Source: Holophagaceae bacterium (GTDB lineage: Bacteria; Acidobacteriota; Holophagae; Holophagales; Holophagaceae). Taken from it: a stretch of DNA of 64,000 nucleotides. The notes below the pieces were generated by a model. It was given only the letters and a program-made list of their open reading frames with translations. It was not told the DNA's origin and made no database searches. The position numbers and the translations under genes are program-made. The DNA lies in contig JAJTBS010000004.1 in the NCBI GenBank assembly GCA_021286765.1, positions 153,427 to 217,426 on the forward strand. Direction: 5' to 3'. This document shows positions 1 through 8,744 of this stretch, in pieces. Position 1 is the stretch's first letter, and every line of letters begins with the position of its first letter.

Positions 1-1283
1 CCCAGCACGATGGCCACGAAGCCCAGGCAGATGGTGGCGATCTTGGAGACCCTGATCTCGGTGGCCTCCGAGGCCTGCCCCTTCTTCAGCACCCGGGCGT
101 AGAGATCGTGGGAGATGGCGGAGGCGCCCGCCAGGGCCAGGCCCGACACCACGGCCAGGATGGTGGCGAAGGCCACTGCCGCCAGGAAGCCCAGCAGCAT
201 GTTGCCGCCCACGGCCTTGGCCAGGTGCATGGCGACCATGTTGCCACCGCCGATGAGCTTGCCGCCGATCTTGCCGCCCTCGAAGAAGGCCCCGTTCTGG
301 CCCACGATGAGGATGCCGCAGAGGCCCATGAGGAAGATGACGTTGAAGAAGTAGGACACGAAGCCGGAAGCGTACAGCACCGACTTGCGCGCTTCCTTCG
401 CGTTGGTGACAGTGAAGAACCGCATGAGGATGTGGGGCAGGCCGGCGGTGCCGAACATGAGGCCGAGGCCCAGGGAGATGGCGGTCACGGGATCGGCGAG
501 CAGGCTGCCGGGATACATGAGCTTGGGTCCGAGCTTGTGCACGGCGGTGGCCTTCTCCACCAGGGTGTGGTACGAGAAGCCGAACTGGCTCATGGCCAGC
601 ACCATGACCAGCGTGCCGCCCACGAGCAGCATGCAGGCCTTGATGATCTGCACCCAGGTGGTGGCCACCATGCCGCCGAAGATGACGTAGACCATCATCA
701 GCAGCCCCACGACGAAGATGGCGACCTTGTATTCCAGGCCGAAGAGCAGCTTGATGAGCTGCCCGGCGCCCACCATCTGGGCCAGCAGGTAGAAGCAGAC
801 CACGGTCAGCGACGAGATGGCCGCCATGGTGCGCACCTTGCCCTGGTCCAGGCGGTAGGCGGTGATGTCCGAGAAGGTGAAGCGGCCCAGGTTGCGCAGG
901 CGCTCGGCCATGAGGAAGAGGATGATGGGCCAGCCGGCGAAGAAGGCCAGCATGTAGATGTAGCCGTCATAGCCCTGGCCATAGACCATGGCGCTGAGGC
1001 CCAGGAGCGTGGCCGCGGACATGTAGTCGCCGGCGATGGCGAGGCCGTTCTGGAAGCCGGTGATGCCGCCGCCCGCCGTGTAGAAGTCCGCGGTGGACTT
1101 GGTGCGGCTGGCGGCCCAGTAGGTGATCCCCATGGTGAGCGCCACGAAGATGCAGAACATGATGATGGCGTGCCAGTTGGTGGCCTGCTTCTCCTGGATA
1201 CCATCCAGGGCCGGACCCGCGTGGGCCAGGAGGGAAGTGCCGAGCAGGCCCAGGGCCAGGCCGATACGGTTCAGGAGGCGCAT
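1..1283 (-). CDS. actP: Cation/acetate symporter ActP (partial, C-terminus beyond window)
   Basis: Sodium:solute symporter of the ActP type, an inner-membrane cation-coupled importer of acetate and similar small carboxylates. Reading the minus strand from the ATG at 1283 gives a signal-like N-terminus, then many hydrophobic helices with family patterns such as [20 protein letters not shown] and [16 protein letters not shown]. The frame stays open to base 1, so the C-terminal part is missing from this window. The start overlaps the DUF485 stop as ATGA, with AAGGAG eight bases upstream inside that gene, so the two are translationally coupled. The yjcH-actP pairing is standard and supports acetate transport. 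Confidence 0.93.
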   Translation of the reverse strand, partial: MRLLNRIGLALGLLGTSLLAHAGPALDGIQEKQATNWHAIIMFCIFVALTMGITYWAASRTKSTADFYTAGGGITGFQNGLAIAGDYMSAATLLGLSAMVYGQGYDGYIYMLAFFAGWPIILFLMAERLRNLGRFTFSDITAYRLDQGKVRTMAAISSLTVVCFYLLAQMVGAGQLIKLLFGLEYKVAIFVVGLLMMVYVIFGGMVATTWVQIIKACMLLVGGTLVMVLAMSQFGFSYHTLVEKATAVHKLGPKLMYPGSLLADPVTAISLGLGLMFGTAGLPHILMRFFTVTNAKEARKSVLYASGFVSYFFNVIFLMGLCGILIVGQNGAFFEGGKIGGKLIGGGNMVAMHLAKAVGGNMLLGFLAAVAFATILAVVSGLALAGASAISHDLYARVLKKGQASEATEIRVSKIATICLGFVAIVL

Positions 1284-1603
1284 CACTTGTTCTCCTTCCA
1301 GGCGTCCTTGATCAGGTCCGCGGTCAATTCGTCGTACTCCCCGTTGGCCTTCCGGACATACACCGCCGTGAGCACCCAGAAGAAGATGAACATGAAGAGC
1401 TCGAAGGCCACGCCGAAGGTCACCATGGAGCCCTGGTAGATGGGGCGGCCGAGCAGCGCGGGCCGGAAGGCCACCAGCAGCACGAAACCGTAGAACATCC
1501 CCAGCACGATGAAGGCCAGCGTCCAGGCGAACCGCCCCCGCTTGGCCACGAGTTTCTGGAACTTGGGATTGGCGCGCATGTGCTCGTACATCTCGCTGCT
1601 CAT
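1283..1603 (-). CDS. DUF485 membrane protein (YjcH-like partner of ActP)
   Basis: A 106-residue inner-membrane protein with two hydrophobic helices at about residues 27-48 and 60-82, a basic N-terminal stretch and a charged C-terminal tail. Length and layout match DUF485/YjcH, which is almost always encoded immediately before actP. The ATG at 1603 follows AGGAGGGG at a good distance. Longer upstream starts would run through non-coding-like sequence. The exact role of YjcH proteins is not established; coupling to the symporter by an ATGA overlap suggests an accessory role in acetate uptake. Confidence 0.9.
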   Translation of the reverse strand: MSSEMYEHMRANPKFQKLVAKRGRFAWTLAFIVLGMFYGFVLLVAFRPALLGRPIYQGSMVTFGVAFELFMFIFFWVLTAVYVRKANGEYDELTADLIKDAWKENK

Positions 1604-1820
1604 GGCAGGACCCCTCCTATGGTTTGGAATATGGACCGGCTCCATCCCATGGGGGGAATGGAGACAGGCGGCATGGATGTAGGATGAACTGGGGCCAAGG
1701 CTACTCGGAATGGAGCCACCGCATCCAGCCAACCGGTGAGAATGTGCCTTAAAGCACAGCAGGGCCCAAGCCGGGAGAGGCCAGGAACGGCCCGGGGGCC
1801 CGCTGGCAAGGGGAGGGGAA

Positions 1821-2111
1821 GTGGCGCATTCGAACCAAGATCCGGTCCTCCAGGCCCACCGGGAGCAGATCGCAGAACTCGACCTGAGGATCCTGGAGGC
1901 GCTCAACGCGCGGATCGATCTGGTGAAGCGCCTCAAAGCCCACAAGGAGGCCCGGGGGCTCGGCTTTCTCGATGCCGTCCAGGAGGACCGGCTTCTCGCC
2001 ACGCTGCACCAGGCCAACCGTGGCCCGCTGCCGAATGAGGGGCTGGCGGAGATCTTCCGGCTCATCCTGGACTGGGGCAGGCGTGCGGCATCCAGGGATG
2101 CCGGGGCCTGA
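1821..2111 (+). CDS. Chorismate mutase, AroQ type
   Basis: A 96-residue all-helical protein of the AroQ class, which converts chorismate to prephenate on the route to phenylalanine and tyrosine. The N-terminal pattern REQIAELDLRILEALNARIDLVKRL is interrupted here only by family-typical substitutions, and Arg14, Arg31, Lys42, Glu55 and Arg57 fall where active-site residues lie in the E. coli mutase domain. It is a stand-alone domain with no prephenate dehydratase or dehydrogenase fused. The GTG start at 1821 follows GGGAGGGG. The gene is divergent from DUF485-actP, with about 217 bases of shared upstream sequence. Confidence 0.85.
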   Translation: MAHSNQDPVLQAHREQIAELDLRILEALNARIDLVKRLKAHKEARGLGFLDAVQEDRLLATLHQANRGPLPNEGLAEIFRLILDWGRRAASRDAGA

Positions 2112-2122
2112 GCCGCCGCCCG

Positions 2123-3409
2123 TCAGGGCTTCAGAACTCCAAGGGCCTTGCAGGCCGCCGCCTCCCCGGCCAGCCAGCCTGTGGAGAAGGCGATCTGGAG
2201 GTTGTAGCCGCCGGTGTTGGCATCCAGGTCGAGCACCTCGCCGGCGACATGAAGGCCCTCGACTTTCCGCGACGCCATCGTGCGGGGGTCGATGTCCTTG
2301 AGGGAGACACCGCCCGCCGTGACGATGGCCTCCTCCCAGCCGCCGTGGCCCGTGACCTCGAACCGCAGTTCCTTGAGCAGGGCCAGCAGGGCCTTCCGCT
2401 TCGCGCCCTGGAGCTTGGCCACCGGCGCTGCCGCATCCAGGCCGAGGGCCTCGCCGAACACGCCGATGAGGGAAAGCGGCAGCAATGACCGCAGCAGGGC
2501 CCCGCAGGTTCCCCGGGCATGCGCCTCAAGGTCCCGCTGCAGCCGCGCTTCCAGCTTGGCGGGATCCAGGGCGGGTTTCAGGTCGAGGGTCACCGCCACC
2601 TTCCGGCCCGCGGCCAGGGCATCGACGACCAGGCGGCTGAGGCGGAGGATGCTGGCGCCCGCCAATCCCTTGGCCGTGAACTCGGCCTCGCCGAATTCGG
2701 TGGCGTGCTTCTTCCCATCGATCCAGAGGGTCACCTGGATGTTCCTGAGGGTCAGTCCCTGGGCCGCGGCATGGACGGGCCGCGTCTCGAAACGCACCAG
2801 GGAGGGCCGGAGCGCTTCGATCCGGTGCCCAGTGGCCTCGGCGAAGCGGTGGCCATCGCCCGTGGAACCCGTGCGCGGGTACGAGCATCCGCCTGTGGCG
2901 AGAATGGCGCAGCGGGCCGCGATCAGCTGGGCGCGCTTTTCACCCTTGCGCACCACCTCCAGGCCCGTGAGCACGCCGTCCTGAATCACAAGGCCCTCCA
3001 CCCGGGTGTGGGGCAGGATCTCGGCGCCCTGCGCCTCGGCCCAGGTCACCAATGCATCCGCCACATCCCAGGCCAGGCCGCTGGCGGGGAACACCCGCTC
3101 GCCGCGCTCGATGCGGGTGGGCACCCCCTGCGCCTCCAGCAAGGCGACGATGTCCCGGTTGAAGAAGGCCTGAAAGGCCTGGCGCAGGAAGCGGGGTTCC
3201 GGCTGGATCTCCTGGAGCTGGGCCTCCAGCGGCTTCATGTTCGTGATGTTCGCCCGGCCCTTGCCCGTGATGCGCAGCTTCCGGGCCGGCTTCTCCATCT
3301 TCTCCAGCAGGAGGACGCGGGCGCCCAGCATGGCCGCGCGCCCCGCCGCGAGCAGCCCCGCGGGCCCGGCGCCGACCACCACCACATCCCAGGGTGTTGC
3401 CTCCAGCAT
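2123..3409 (-). CDS. HI0933/YhiN-family NAD(P)/FAD-dependent oxidoreductase
   Basis: A 428-residue flavoprotein of the HI0933 (YhiN, BaiN) family. The N-terminal dinucleotide fold shows VVVVGAGPAGLLAAGRAAML followed by the family motif KLRITGKGRANITN, and the C-terminus has HVAGEVLDLDANTGGYNLQ, the second FAD-binding signature. The substrate is not known for most members. The start is placed at the ATG at 3409, which overlaps the stop of the U32 peptidase gene (ATGA); an upstream in-frame start would invade that gene. Operon position behind the U32 gene suggests co-expression, though no shared pathway is evident. Confidence 0.9.
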   Translation of the reverse strand: MLEATPWDVVVVGAGPAGLLAAGRAAMLGARVLLLEKMEKPARKLRITGKGRANITNMKPLEAQLQEIQPEPRFLRQAFQAFFNRDIVALLEAQGVPTRIERGERVFPASGLAWDVADALVTWAEAQGAEILPHTRVEGLVIQDGVLTGLEVVRKGEKRAQLIAARCAILATGGCSYPRTGSTGDGHRFAEATGHRIEALRPSLVRFETRPVHAAAQGLTLRNIQVTLWIDGKKHATEFGEAEFTAKGLAGASILRLSRLVVDALAAGRKVAVTLDLKPALDPAKLEARLQRDLEAHARGTCGALLRSLLPLSLIGVFGEALGLDAAAPVAKLQGAKRKALLALLKELRFEVTGHGGWEEAIVTAGGVSLKDIDPRTMASRKVEGLHVAGEVLDLDANTGGYNLQIAFSTGWLAGEAAACKALGVLKP

Positions 3410-5253
3410 CACACCCGTTCCCGGGGTCCGCAGAGCACCAGCTCCATGCGGCACCGGGCGCAGTCGAAGTGGCACTCCAGGCGGGTGGTGCCGTTCTCCA
3501 GGAACACGGGCCCCGGCGGCTCGGGCACGCGCGCCCAGGGCTCGGCGTTCTCATGCACATGGCACCAGCCCATCTCGAACTTCACGCAGTGGCGGGTGGT
3601 CATCACCACACGGCCCGAGAGGTCCTCCTGGAGGTCTCCCGCGACCTCCAGCACCTCGGCACCCGCCTTCTCGTAGAAGGCACGGGCGGCCTTGTTCGTG
3701 ATGTTCCAGGAGTAGTCCAGGCCCCGCACCGGAAGGGGATTCAGCTTGAGGGCCCGCGCCCGCCGGGGCTCCCGGGCCCGCGGCTCGCGACGCCGCGCCT
3801 CCAGAGCTGCCGCGGCGTCGCGCCGGAGGGCATTGAGGGCACTGACGGGCACGAAGCGCGCTTCAGCCACGTGCAGATCCGTCAGTTCGAATGGCGTATT
3901 CCCAAGACGACCCAGCGCCTCGCGAATGGCCAGGGCGGCCGCGTCCGCATCCCGGGGCGCCCCGAATTCGCCCGTGGCCTGGGCCTCGGCCACGAAACCC
4001 GCCGGATCCGTCAGGCGGAGCCGAACCGCGCCCTCCGGGAAGTCAAGGGCGGCCGTCACGGGAATGCGGCGCTCGACCTTGGCGCTGCGCAGGGCCTTGA
4101 GCCAGCGGTGGTCCAGGTTGCGGTGGAGCCGCATGCCGGGCCTGATGCGGGAGGGATCCTGCACGAAGACTTGGCGGCCCTCCACGGCGTTCACCACCGT
4201 GCCCGCCACCTCGACGCCATCCAGGAAGGCGAGGCCATCGCCGGGGTTCAGCTCCGGCGCGGCATCCAGCACCAGCCGGTCGCCCTGGATGGAGCGCACC
4301 TCGCCAATAGGCTCGCCCAGGTGCTTGCCGGAATCCAGATTGCCCATGCGCTGGCGCTGGCCGTCGATGCGGTAGGTGGACAGCCCCCGCTGGAAGGTCT
4401 TGGTGGGGTCGGGCGTGAAGGCGTGGGTGACCGTGCCGAGGGAGGCGCGACCCAGTTCCGGGCGGCGATGCAAGAGGGTGTCGAGCTTGCGGCGCACCTC
4501 GCTGACGATGTTTTTCACATAATCCGCATCCTTGAGGCGGCCCTCGATCTTGAAACTCTGGATGCCCGCGTCGGCCAGGTCCTCCAGGTGGTCGGACAGG
4601 TCCAGGTCCCGGATGTTCAACAGGTGCTTCTCCCGCACCACCACACGGTTGGTCGCGTCCACCAGGTTCCAAGGCGCGCGGCAGGGCTGGGCGCACTCCC
4701 CGCGGTTGCCGCTGCGCTCGCAGATGGCGCCGCTCAGGTAGCACTGCCCGCTGTCGCCCACGCAGAGGGCCCCGAAGACGAAGGCCTCCAACTCGATGTC
4801 CGCCGCCGCGTGGATGGCGCGGATGTCATCCAGGCTCACCTCGCGGGCGAGGATGGCCCGGCTGAAGCCGGCGCTGGCAAGGAAGGCCACCTTCTCGGGG
4901 CTGTCGCACACGGCCTGGGTGCTGGCGTGGATGGGGATGGGCGGCAGGTCCATTTCAAGGAACGCCATGTCCTGGAGGATGAGGGCGTTGACGCCTGCTT
5001 CGTACAGCGCCCAGGCCTGGCGCCGCACGGCCTCCAACTCGGCGTCGTAGAGGATGGTGTTGAGGGTCGCGAACACCTGGGCGCCCCAGAGCCGGGCCTC
5101 CCGCGTGACCTGCTCGAAGTCCGCCAGGCTGTTCCCGGCAGCCTGCCGGGCGCCGAATTGGGGCCCGCCCATGTAGAGCGCATCGGCCCCGCAGCGCAGC
5201 GCGAGGATGCCTTGTTCCGCATTCTTGGCAGGGGCGAGGAGTTCAAGGGACAT
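3409..5253 (-). CDS. U32 family peptidase, RlhA-like (23S rRNA hydroxylation type)
   Basis: A 614-residue U32 protein. The family signature is clear at EAFVFGALCVGDSGQCYLS (about residues 153-171), with further conserved cysteines at ECAQPC and a long C-terminal domain like DUF3656. That length fits RlhA, which hydroxylates C2501 of 23S rRNA, better than the shorter TrhP/YegQ proteins that act on tRNA. The ATG at 5253 is preceded by GAGG. It lies six bases after the AAA ATPase stop and overlaps the flavoprotein start, forming a three-gene run. Naming it RlhA is inference; a related RNA-hydroxylation or peptidase role cannot be excluded. Confidence 0.85.
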   Translation of the reverse strand: MSLELLAPAKNAEQGILALRCGADALYMGGPQFGARQAAGNSLADFEQVTREARLWGAQVFATLNTILYDAELEAVRRQAWALYEAGVNALILQDMAFLEMDLPPIPIHASTQAVCDSPEKVAFLASAGFSRAILAREVSLDDIRAIHAAADIELEAFVFGALCVGDSGQCYLSGAICERSGNRGECAQPCRAPWNLVDATNRVVVREKHLLNIRDLDLSDHLEDLADAGIQSFKIEGRLKDADYVKNIVSEVRRKLDTLLHRRPELGRASLGTVTHAFTPDPTKTFQRGLSTYRIDGQRQRMGNLDSGKHLGEPIGEVRSIQGDRLVLDAAPELNPGDGLAFLDGVEVAGTVVNAVEGRQVFVQDPSRIRPGMRLHRNLDHRWLKALRSAKVERRIPVTAALDFPEGAVRLRLTDPAGFVAEAQATGEFGAPRDADAAALAIREALGRLGNTPFELTDLHVAEARFVPVSALNALRRDAAAALEARRREPRAREPRRARALKLNPLPVRGLDYSWNITNKAARAFYEKAGAEVLEVAGDLQEDLSGRVVMTTRHCVKFEMGWCHVHENAEPWARVPEPPGPVFLENGTTRLECHFDCARCRMELVLCGPRERV

Positions 5254-5258
5254 GGGCC

Positions 5259-5831
5259 TCAGGGTACCAGCCGGGGAACCACGGGGACAGCCGACGGAGG
5301 GAAGTCGATGACGAAGCGGAGGCGACGCAGGAAGGCCGGATCGATGGCCTGCTTGCGGTTGGCCGTCAGGATGACCAGGCCGCTGTGGGCCTCCAGCCGC
5401 CGCAGCAGGTAAGCCACTTCAAGATTGGCGTAGCGGTCTTGGCTGTCCTTGACCTCGCTGTGCTGGCCAAACAGGGCGTCGGCTTCCTCGAAGAGCAGGA
5501 CCGCGCTGGCGGCCTCCGCGGCCGCGAACAGCTGGTCCAGGTTCTTCTCCGTCTCCCCGATGTACTTGCCCACCACGGCAGACAGGTCGACCCAGAAGAG
5601 CTCCCGCTTCAAGGCACCCGCGATGGCCCTGGCCGCCGTGGTCTTGCCTGAGCCGGGCCCGCCCGCGAACAGGACGACGAGGCCCTTGGCATCCTGGGCC
5701 TTCTGTTGATGACCCACGTACTCCGTGATCTGGTGCAGCAGCTCCCGCTGCTCCGGGGGCAGGGCCAGCTGATTCCAATGAGGCCTGGGCTTGAGGGCGC
5801 GGTGCAACGGGCCGGATGGCGCTTGGGTCAT
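5259..5831 (-). CDS. AAA-type ATPase, short form lacking the lid domain
   Basis: A 190-residue ATPase. Walker A is GGPGSGKTT (about residues 55-63), Walker B is VLLFEEAD, and LTANRKQAIDPAFLRRLRF supplies sensor and arginine-finger-like residues. Full-length relatives continue through a helical lid of 50-100 residues, but this protein stops 14 residues after the RRLRFVIDFP strand with a Pro/Val-rich tail. It may be a 3'-truncated or frameshifted gene, or a short functional variant. The ATG at 5831 has AGGAG six bases upstream; an earlier in-frame start has no ribosome-binding site. Partner proteins are not evident from the sequence. Confidence 0.75.
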   Translation of the reverse strand: MTQAPSGPLHRALKPRPHWNQLALPPEQRELLHQITEYVGHQQKAQDAKGLVVLFAGGPGSGKTTAARAIAGALKRELFWVDLSAVVGKYIGETEKNLDQLFAAAEAASAVLLFEEADALFGQHSEVKDSQDRYANLEVAYLLRRLEAHSGLVILTANRKQAIDPAFLRRLRFVIDFPPSAVPVVPRLVP

Positions 5832-6143
5832 GGCCAGCTCCTGTGGGTCAAGGCCGCTTCCCGGAGCCCTCCCCGGCCAGCCGCGGCGTGCGGCGAGTGT
5901 AATCGCGAGAGGTCGGCCTCGCCAGGAAGAACCTGTTGTCACAAACAAAAGAAAGCAAGAGGCCTTGGGCGGCGTACACCCAATTTAATCAATAAGTTTA
6001 ATAATTTGAAAACTCACGAATCTTGGGCTCTGGCCACCTCCGACCCTCTCCACGCGTCGCGTTCCTCTCGAATCCTTCAGCCACCGCCCACCTCGGGTCC
6101 CGCTGTCCCGCCCCCACGAGATGGGGGTCAGCCTGGATCCCCA
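5832..6143. other. Intergenic stretch without recognised gene
   Basis: About 310 bases between the AAA ATPase start and a cysA-like remnant. The part from about 5940 to 6030 is clearly AT-rich for this genome and could hold the ATPase promoter (minus strand). No convincing reading frame, tRNA or hairpin terminator was found. Confidence 0.5.
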
Positions 6144-6266
6144 GACGGGGAGCTGGAGGTCCACCTCACGCCGGAGCGCCTCCCGGAACTCCAGGTCATC
6201 GAGGGCACGCGGATCTTCGTGCGGCCAAGCCGCATCCAGGTCTTCGCCGAGGACTACAGCATCTGA
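6144..6266 (+). pseudogene. Remnant of CysA-type sulfate ABC transporter ATPase (C-terminal TOBE end)
   Basis: The plus-strand frame ending at the TGA at 6264-6266 encodes about 40 residues that read like the extreme C-terminus of sulfate/thiosulfate ABC transporter ATPases: DGELEVHLTPERL, then GTRIFVRPSRIQVF and the terminal EDYSI. These resemble the TOBE strand pattern and the (P/E)DYSI ending common in CysA proteins. Upstream in the same frame there is no ATPase sequence, no Walker motif and no plausible start. The best reading is a decayed gene of which only the 3' end survives. The call rests on a short stretch. Confidence 0.5.
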
Positions 6267-6279
6267 AGCCAGGTTCGGG

Positions 6280-7518
6280 TCACTGGGCCGGAATGGTGCT
6301 GAGCTGGTAGGGCCGCGGCCGCTGGCCGCCCTCCAGGAAGAAGGCGGGCACGGCCTTCGCGGCGCGCTCGGCTTCGGCCTTGGAGGCGTAGTCTCCCAGG
6401 AAGAGCTGGTATGCGGTCTTCCCGCCCTTGAGCTTGATGGGGGCGATGAACAGGTCGGGTTCCTTCCCAGGGAATGCAGCAACCGCGTTCTTCAGCGTGG
6501 AGGGCAGGTTCGCGATCTCCAGGCGGATGGTCCACCGCTGGCCAGGCAGCGCGTCGATGTGCTTCTTCCCAAGCTCCAGGGCCTTGGCCATGTCACCCAG
6601 GCGGAGGGCATCCAGACGTCGGGTCACCTCGGATCCATTGGCCTTGACCGGGGCAGACGGCGGCACGGGGGCCGGACGGGGCGGAGGCGGGGGCGCCACC
6701 ACCACAGGAGCCGGGGCGGGCGGCGCGGTCACGGGGACCGGTGGGGGCGGCGGACTGGCCAGGGGCCGGGCCACCGGCGTTTCGACGGGGGCCGGGGCGG
6801 GCTTGGCTGGCGCCGGGGCGGGCGTTGGCAGCGGGCGTGTCTCCGGAACCGTGATCACCACGGGCAGGGGGGCGGGCGGCGCCACGGGTGCCGCTACCGG
6901 TGCCGGTGCCGGTGCCACAGGTGTAGGCTCGGGCTGGACCGGGGCCGGTTCGGGCCGGGGCGCCGCAGCGCGGCGGCCGCCCCAGGTGTAGCCGAGCATC
7001 CCGGCCACCTGCATCTCCTTCAGGTCCGCATTGGCAAAGGTGAAGACGTGGCGGCCTTCCGCCCCCCAGATCAGGCCCAGGCCCGGCCGGTGGTGGAAGC
7101 CCAGCGACATGTGCGCCGTGCCCGCCTTGAGGGTTTTCTGCAGCCCGGTCGCGGCGTCGATCCGCGGGATGGAGACTGCGCCCAGGCCCAGACCGATGTA
7201 GGGCCAGAACCGGCTTGCCGCATTCCCAGAGAGGCCCGTCAGCAGGGTGGCGGAGACCTCCGACTGGCTGAGGCTCTTGCCGGGGGCCAGGTCGCTCTTG
7301 GGGCTGGCCGCCAGGGCCTGGAAGCTGAGGCCATGGCGCTTCTCATCAAAGATCAGCCCCCCCTGGAGGCCGAAGAACGTCGAGGCTTTCAGGTTCGTCT
7401 GGGTATCCGGGGACAGGCTGCCCGCCTGCACGCCCACCCATTTGTACCCCGGCGCGCCCTCCTGCGCGGAGAGGCTCGCGCCGAGCGCGGTGCACAGGAT
7501 GAGCTGCCTGGTTCGCAT
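6280..7518 (-). CDS. Exported SPOR-domain protein with beta-barrel-like N-terminal region and Pro/Ala linker
   Basis: A 412-residue protein with a signal peptide (cleavage near SLSAQ, residue 18). The N-terminal 150 or so residues have alternating glycine/aromatic patterns like small outer-membrane barrels (for example PYIGLGLGAVSI and MLGYTWGG). A linker of well over 100 residues rich in Pro, Ala and Val follows. The C-terminal 75 residues match a SPOR domain (YQLFLGDYASKAEAERAAKAV), which binds denuded peptidoglycan glycan strands. A barrel-linker-SPOR layout suggests a bridge between outer membrane and septal or cell-wall peptidoglycan. The ATG at 7518 follows GGAGAAAG. It is transcribed divergently from the AEC transporter gene. 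Confidence 0.8.
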   Translation of the reverse strand: MRTRQLILCTALGASLSAQEGAPGYKWVGVQAGSLSPDTQTNLKASTFFGLQGGLIFDEKRHGLSFQALAASPKSDLAPGKSLSQSEVSATLLTGLSGNAASRFWPYIGLGLGAVSIPRIDAATGLQKTLKAGTAHMSLGFHHRPGLGLIWGAEGRHVFTFANADLKEMQVAGMLGYTWGGRRAAAPRPEPAPVQPEPTPVAPAPAPVAAPVAPPAPLPVVITVPETRPLPTPAPAPAKPAPAPVETPVARPLASPPPPPVPVTAPPAPAPVVVAPPPPPRPAPVPPSAPVKANGSEVTRRLDALRLGDMAKALELGKKHIDALPGQRWTIRLEIANLPSTLKNAVAAFPGKEPDLFIAPIKLKGGKTAYQLFLGDYASKAEAERAAKAVPAFFLEGGQRPRPYQLSTIPAQ

Positions 7519-7730
7519 GGCTTTCTCCGGGCTGGGAAGGTGATCGAGGTTAACGCGGCGCAGCGCCTTGCGCTTCATAAAATCCGTCGAGGGGCCCTAT
7601 CCGAAAGGTCTAACTGCATGAGATTTGCGCTCAATTTCAACCTCGGATGATCCCCGTCGGACCCTGGACAGGACCTCTTGGCCTGGGGCCGGCCTTGGCG
7701 ACACGTCGAGGTGCCCCTACAGTTCGATCC

Positions 7731-8711
7731 ATGGCTGAGTCCCGCGTCGTCCTCATCAAGATCGCCGGCATGTTCCTCCTCATCCTGGGGGGCTGGGCCG
7801 CCCGGCGGCGCGGCCTGCTGAGGGAGGAGGCCAGCGCCATCCTCAGCCGCATCGTCGTGGACGCCGCCTTCCCCGCCCTGGTCTTCACCCAGATGCTGAG
7901 GACCGTCGATGCCGCCGCGCTGCGCCAGGACTGGCTGCTGCCCATGCTCCCCCTGCCCCTGGTGCTCATCGCCTACCTGGTGGGCCTCGGCACGGTGCCC
8001 CTGTTCGGCGGCAAGGCCCAGCGCAACACCGCGCTGTTCCTCATCACCAGCCCCAACTGGGTGTTCCTGCCGCTGCCCATCGCCGAGGCCCTGTACGGAA
8101 GCGCGGGCGTGCGGGTCGTCCTCCTCTGCAACGTGGGCGCCCAATTGGCCCTCTGGTCCATAGGCGTGTGGATCCTCCACGGCGACGTCGGCCAGGCACT
8201 CCGGAACCTCCGCTCGAACATCGGCCTCTGGGCCACTGGCGGGGGCCTGCTGCTGGCCCTCGCCTTCCCGGGGCTGCGCAACGTGGGCACCCTCCATCCG
8301 ACGCCCGCCACCCTGGGCGGCCTGGCTGGTGCCGCGGCCTTCGATGCCCTGGCCATGCTGGGCAGCCTCACCATTCCCCTGTCACTCCTTGCCATCGGCG
8401 CCCAGCTGGGCGCCCTGCCGGTGGCGCTCCGTCGGCTGCCGCCCTCGCTCTGGGGCGTGGCGGCGGCCCGCTTGATCGTTGCCCCCCTGGCCACCATCGG
8501 CCTGGGCCTGCTCCTCGCCCGGGCCGGATTCCACCTGCCCCTGGTCACGCGCATGGTGGTGGTCCTGGTCTCGGCCATGCCCGTGGCCATCGTCTGCAGC
8601 GTGATGGCCGAGCGCTTCGGAGGCGACGCCACGCTGGCCGCCCAGAGCGTCTTCCTCTCGACGATGCTCAGCCTCGTCACCGTGCCCGCCCTCTTCTTCC
8701 TGGTGGCCTGA
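7731..8711 (+). CDS. AEC family transporter (auxin efflux carrier-like)
   Basis: A 326-residue integral membrane protein with about ten hydrophobic helices in two similar halves. The first half contains LSRIVVDAAFPALVFTQML and the conserved polar break SPNWVFLPLPIAEAL; the second contains ARLIVAPLATIGLGLLL. These fit the AEC family (pfam Mem_trans), whose bacterial members export or import small organic acids such as malate. Substrate cannot be told from sequence. The ATG at 7731 precedes MAESRVVLIKIAGMFLL; the ribosome-binding site is weak. The radical SAM gene starts a few dozen bases after its stop on the same strand. Confidence 0.85.
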   Translation: MAESRVVLIKIAGMFLLILGGWAARRRGLLREEASAILSRIVVDAAFPALVFTQMLRTVDAAALRQDWLLPMLPLPLVLIAYLVGLGTVPLFGGKAQRNTALFLITSPNWVFLPLPIAEALYGSAGVRVVLLCNVGAQLALWSIGVWILHGDVGQALRNLRSNIGLWATGGGLLLALAFPGLRNVGTLHPTPATLGGLAGAAAFDALAMLGSLTIPLSLLAIGAQLGALPVALRRLPPSLWGVAAARLIVAPLATIGLGLLLARAGFHLPLVTRMVVVLVSAMPVAIVCSVMAERFGGDATLAAQSVFLSTMLSLVTVPALFFLVA

Positions 8712-8744
8712 GCGTGAGAGCAAGGGTTGCGGGAGAATGAACCC

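Noticed and set aside
108-1439. Plus-strand open frame opposite actP
   Set aside because: The minus strand encodes a clear ActP symporter; the plus frame is a His/Gly/Glu-rich shadow.
6650-6960. Short tandem repeats such as GGTGCC in the SPOR gene
   Set aside because: They encode the Pro/Ala linker and are in frame, so they are low-complexity protein sequence and not a CRISPR or satellite.
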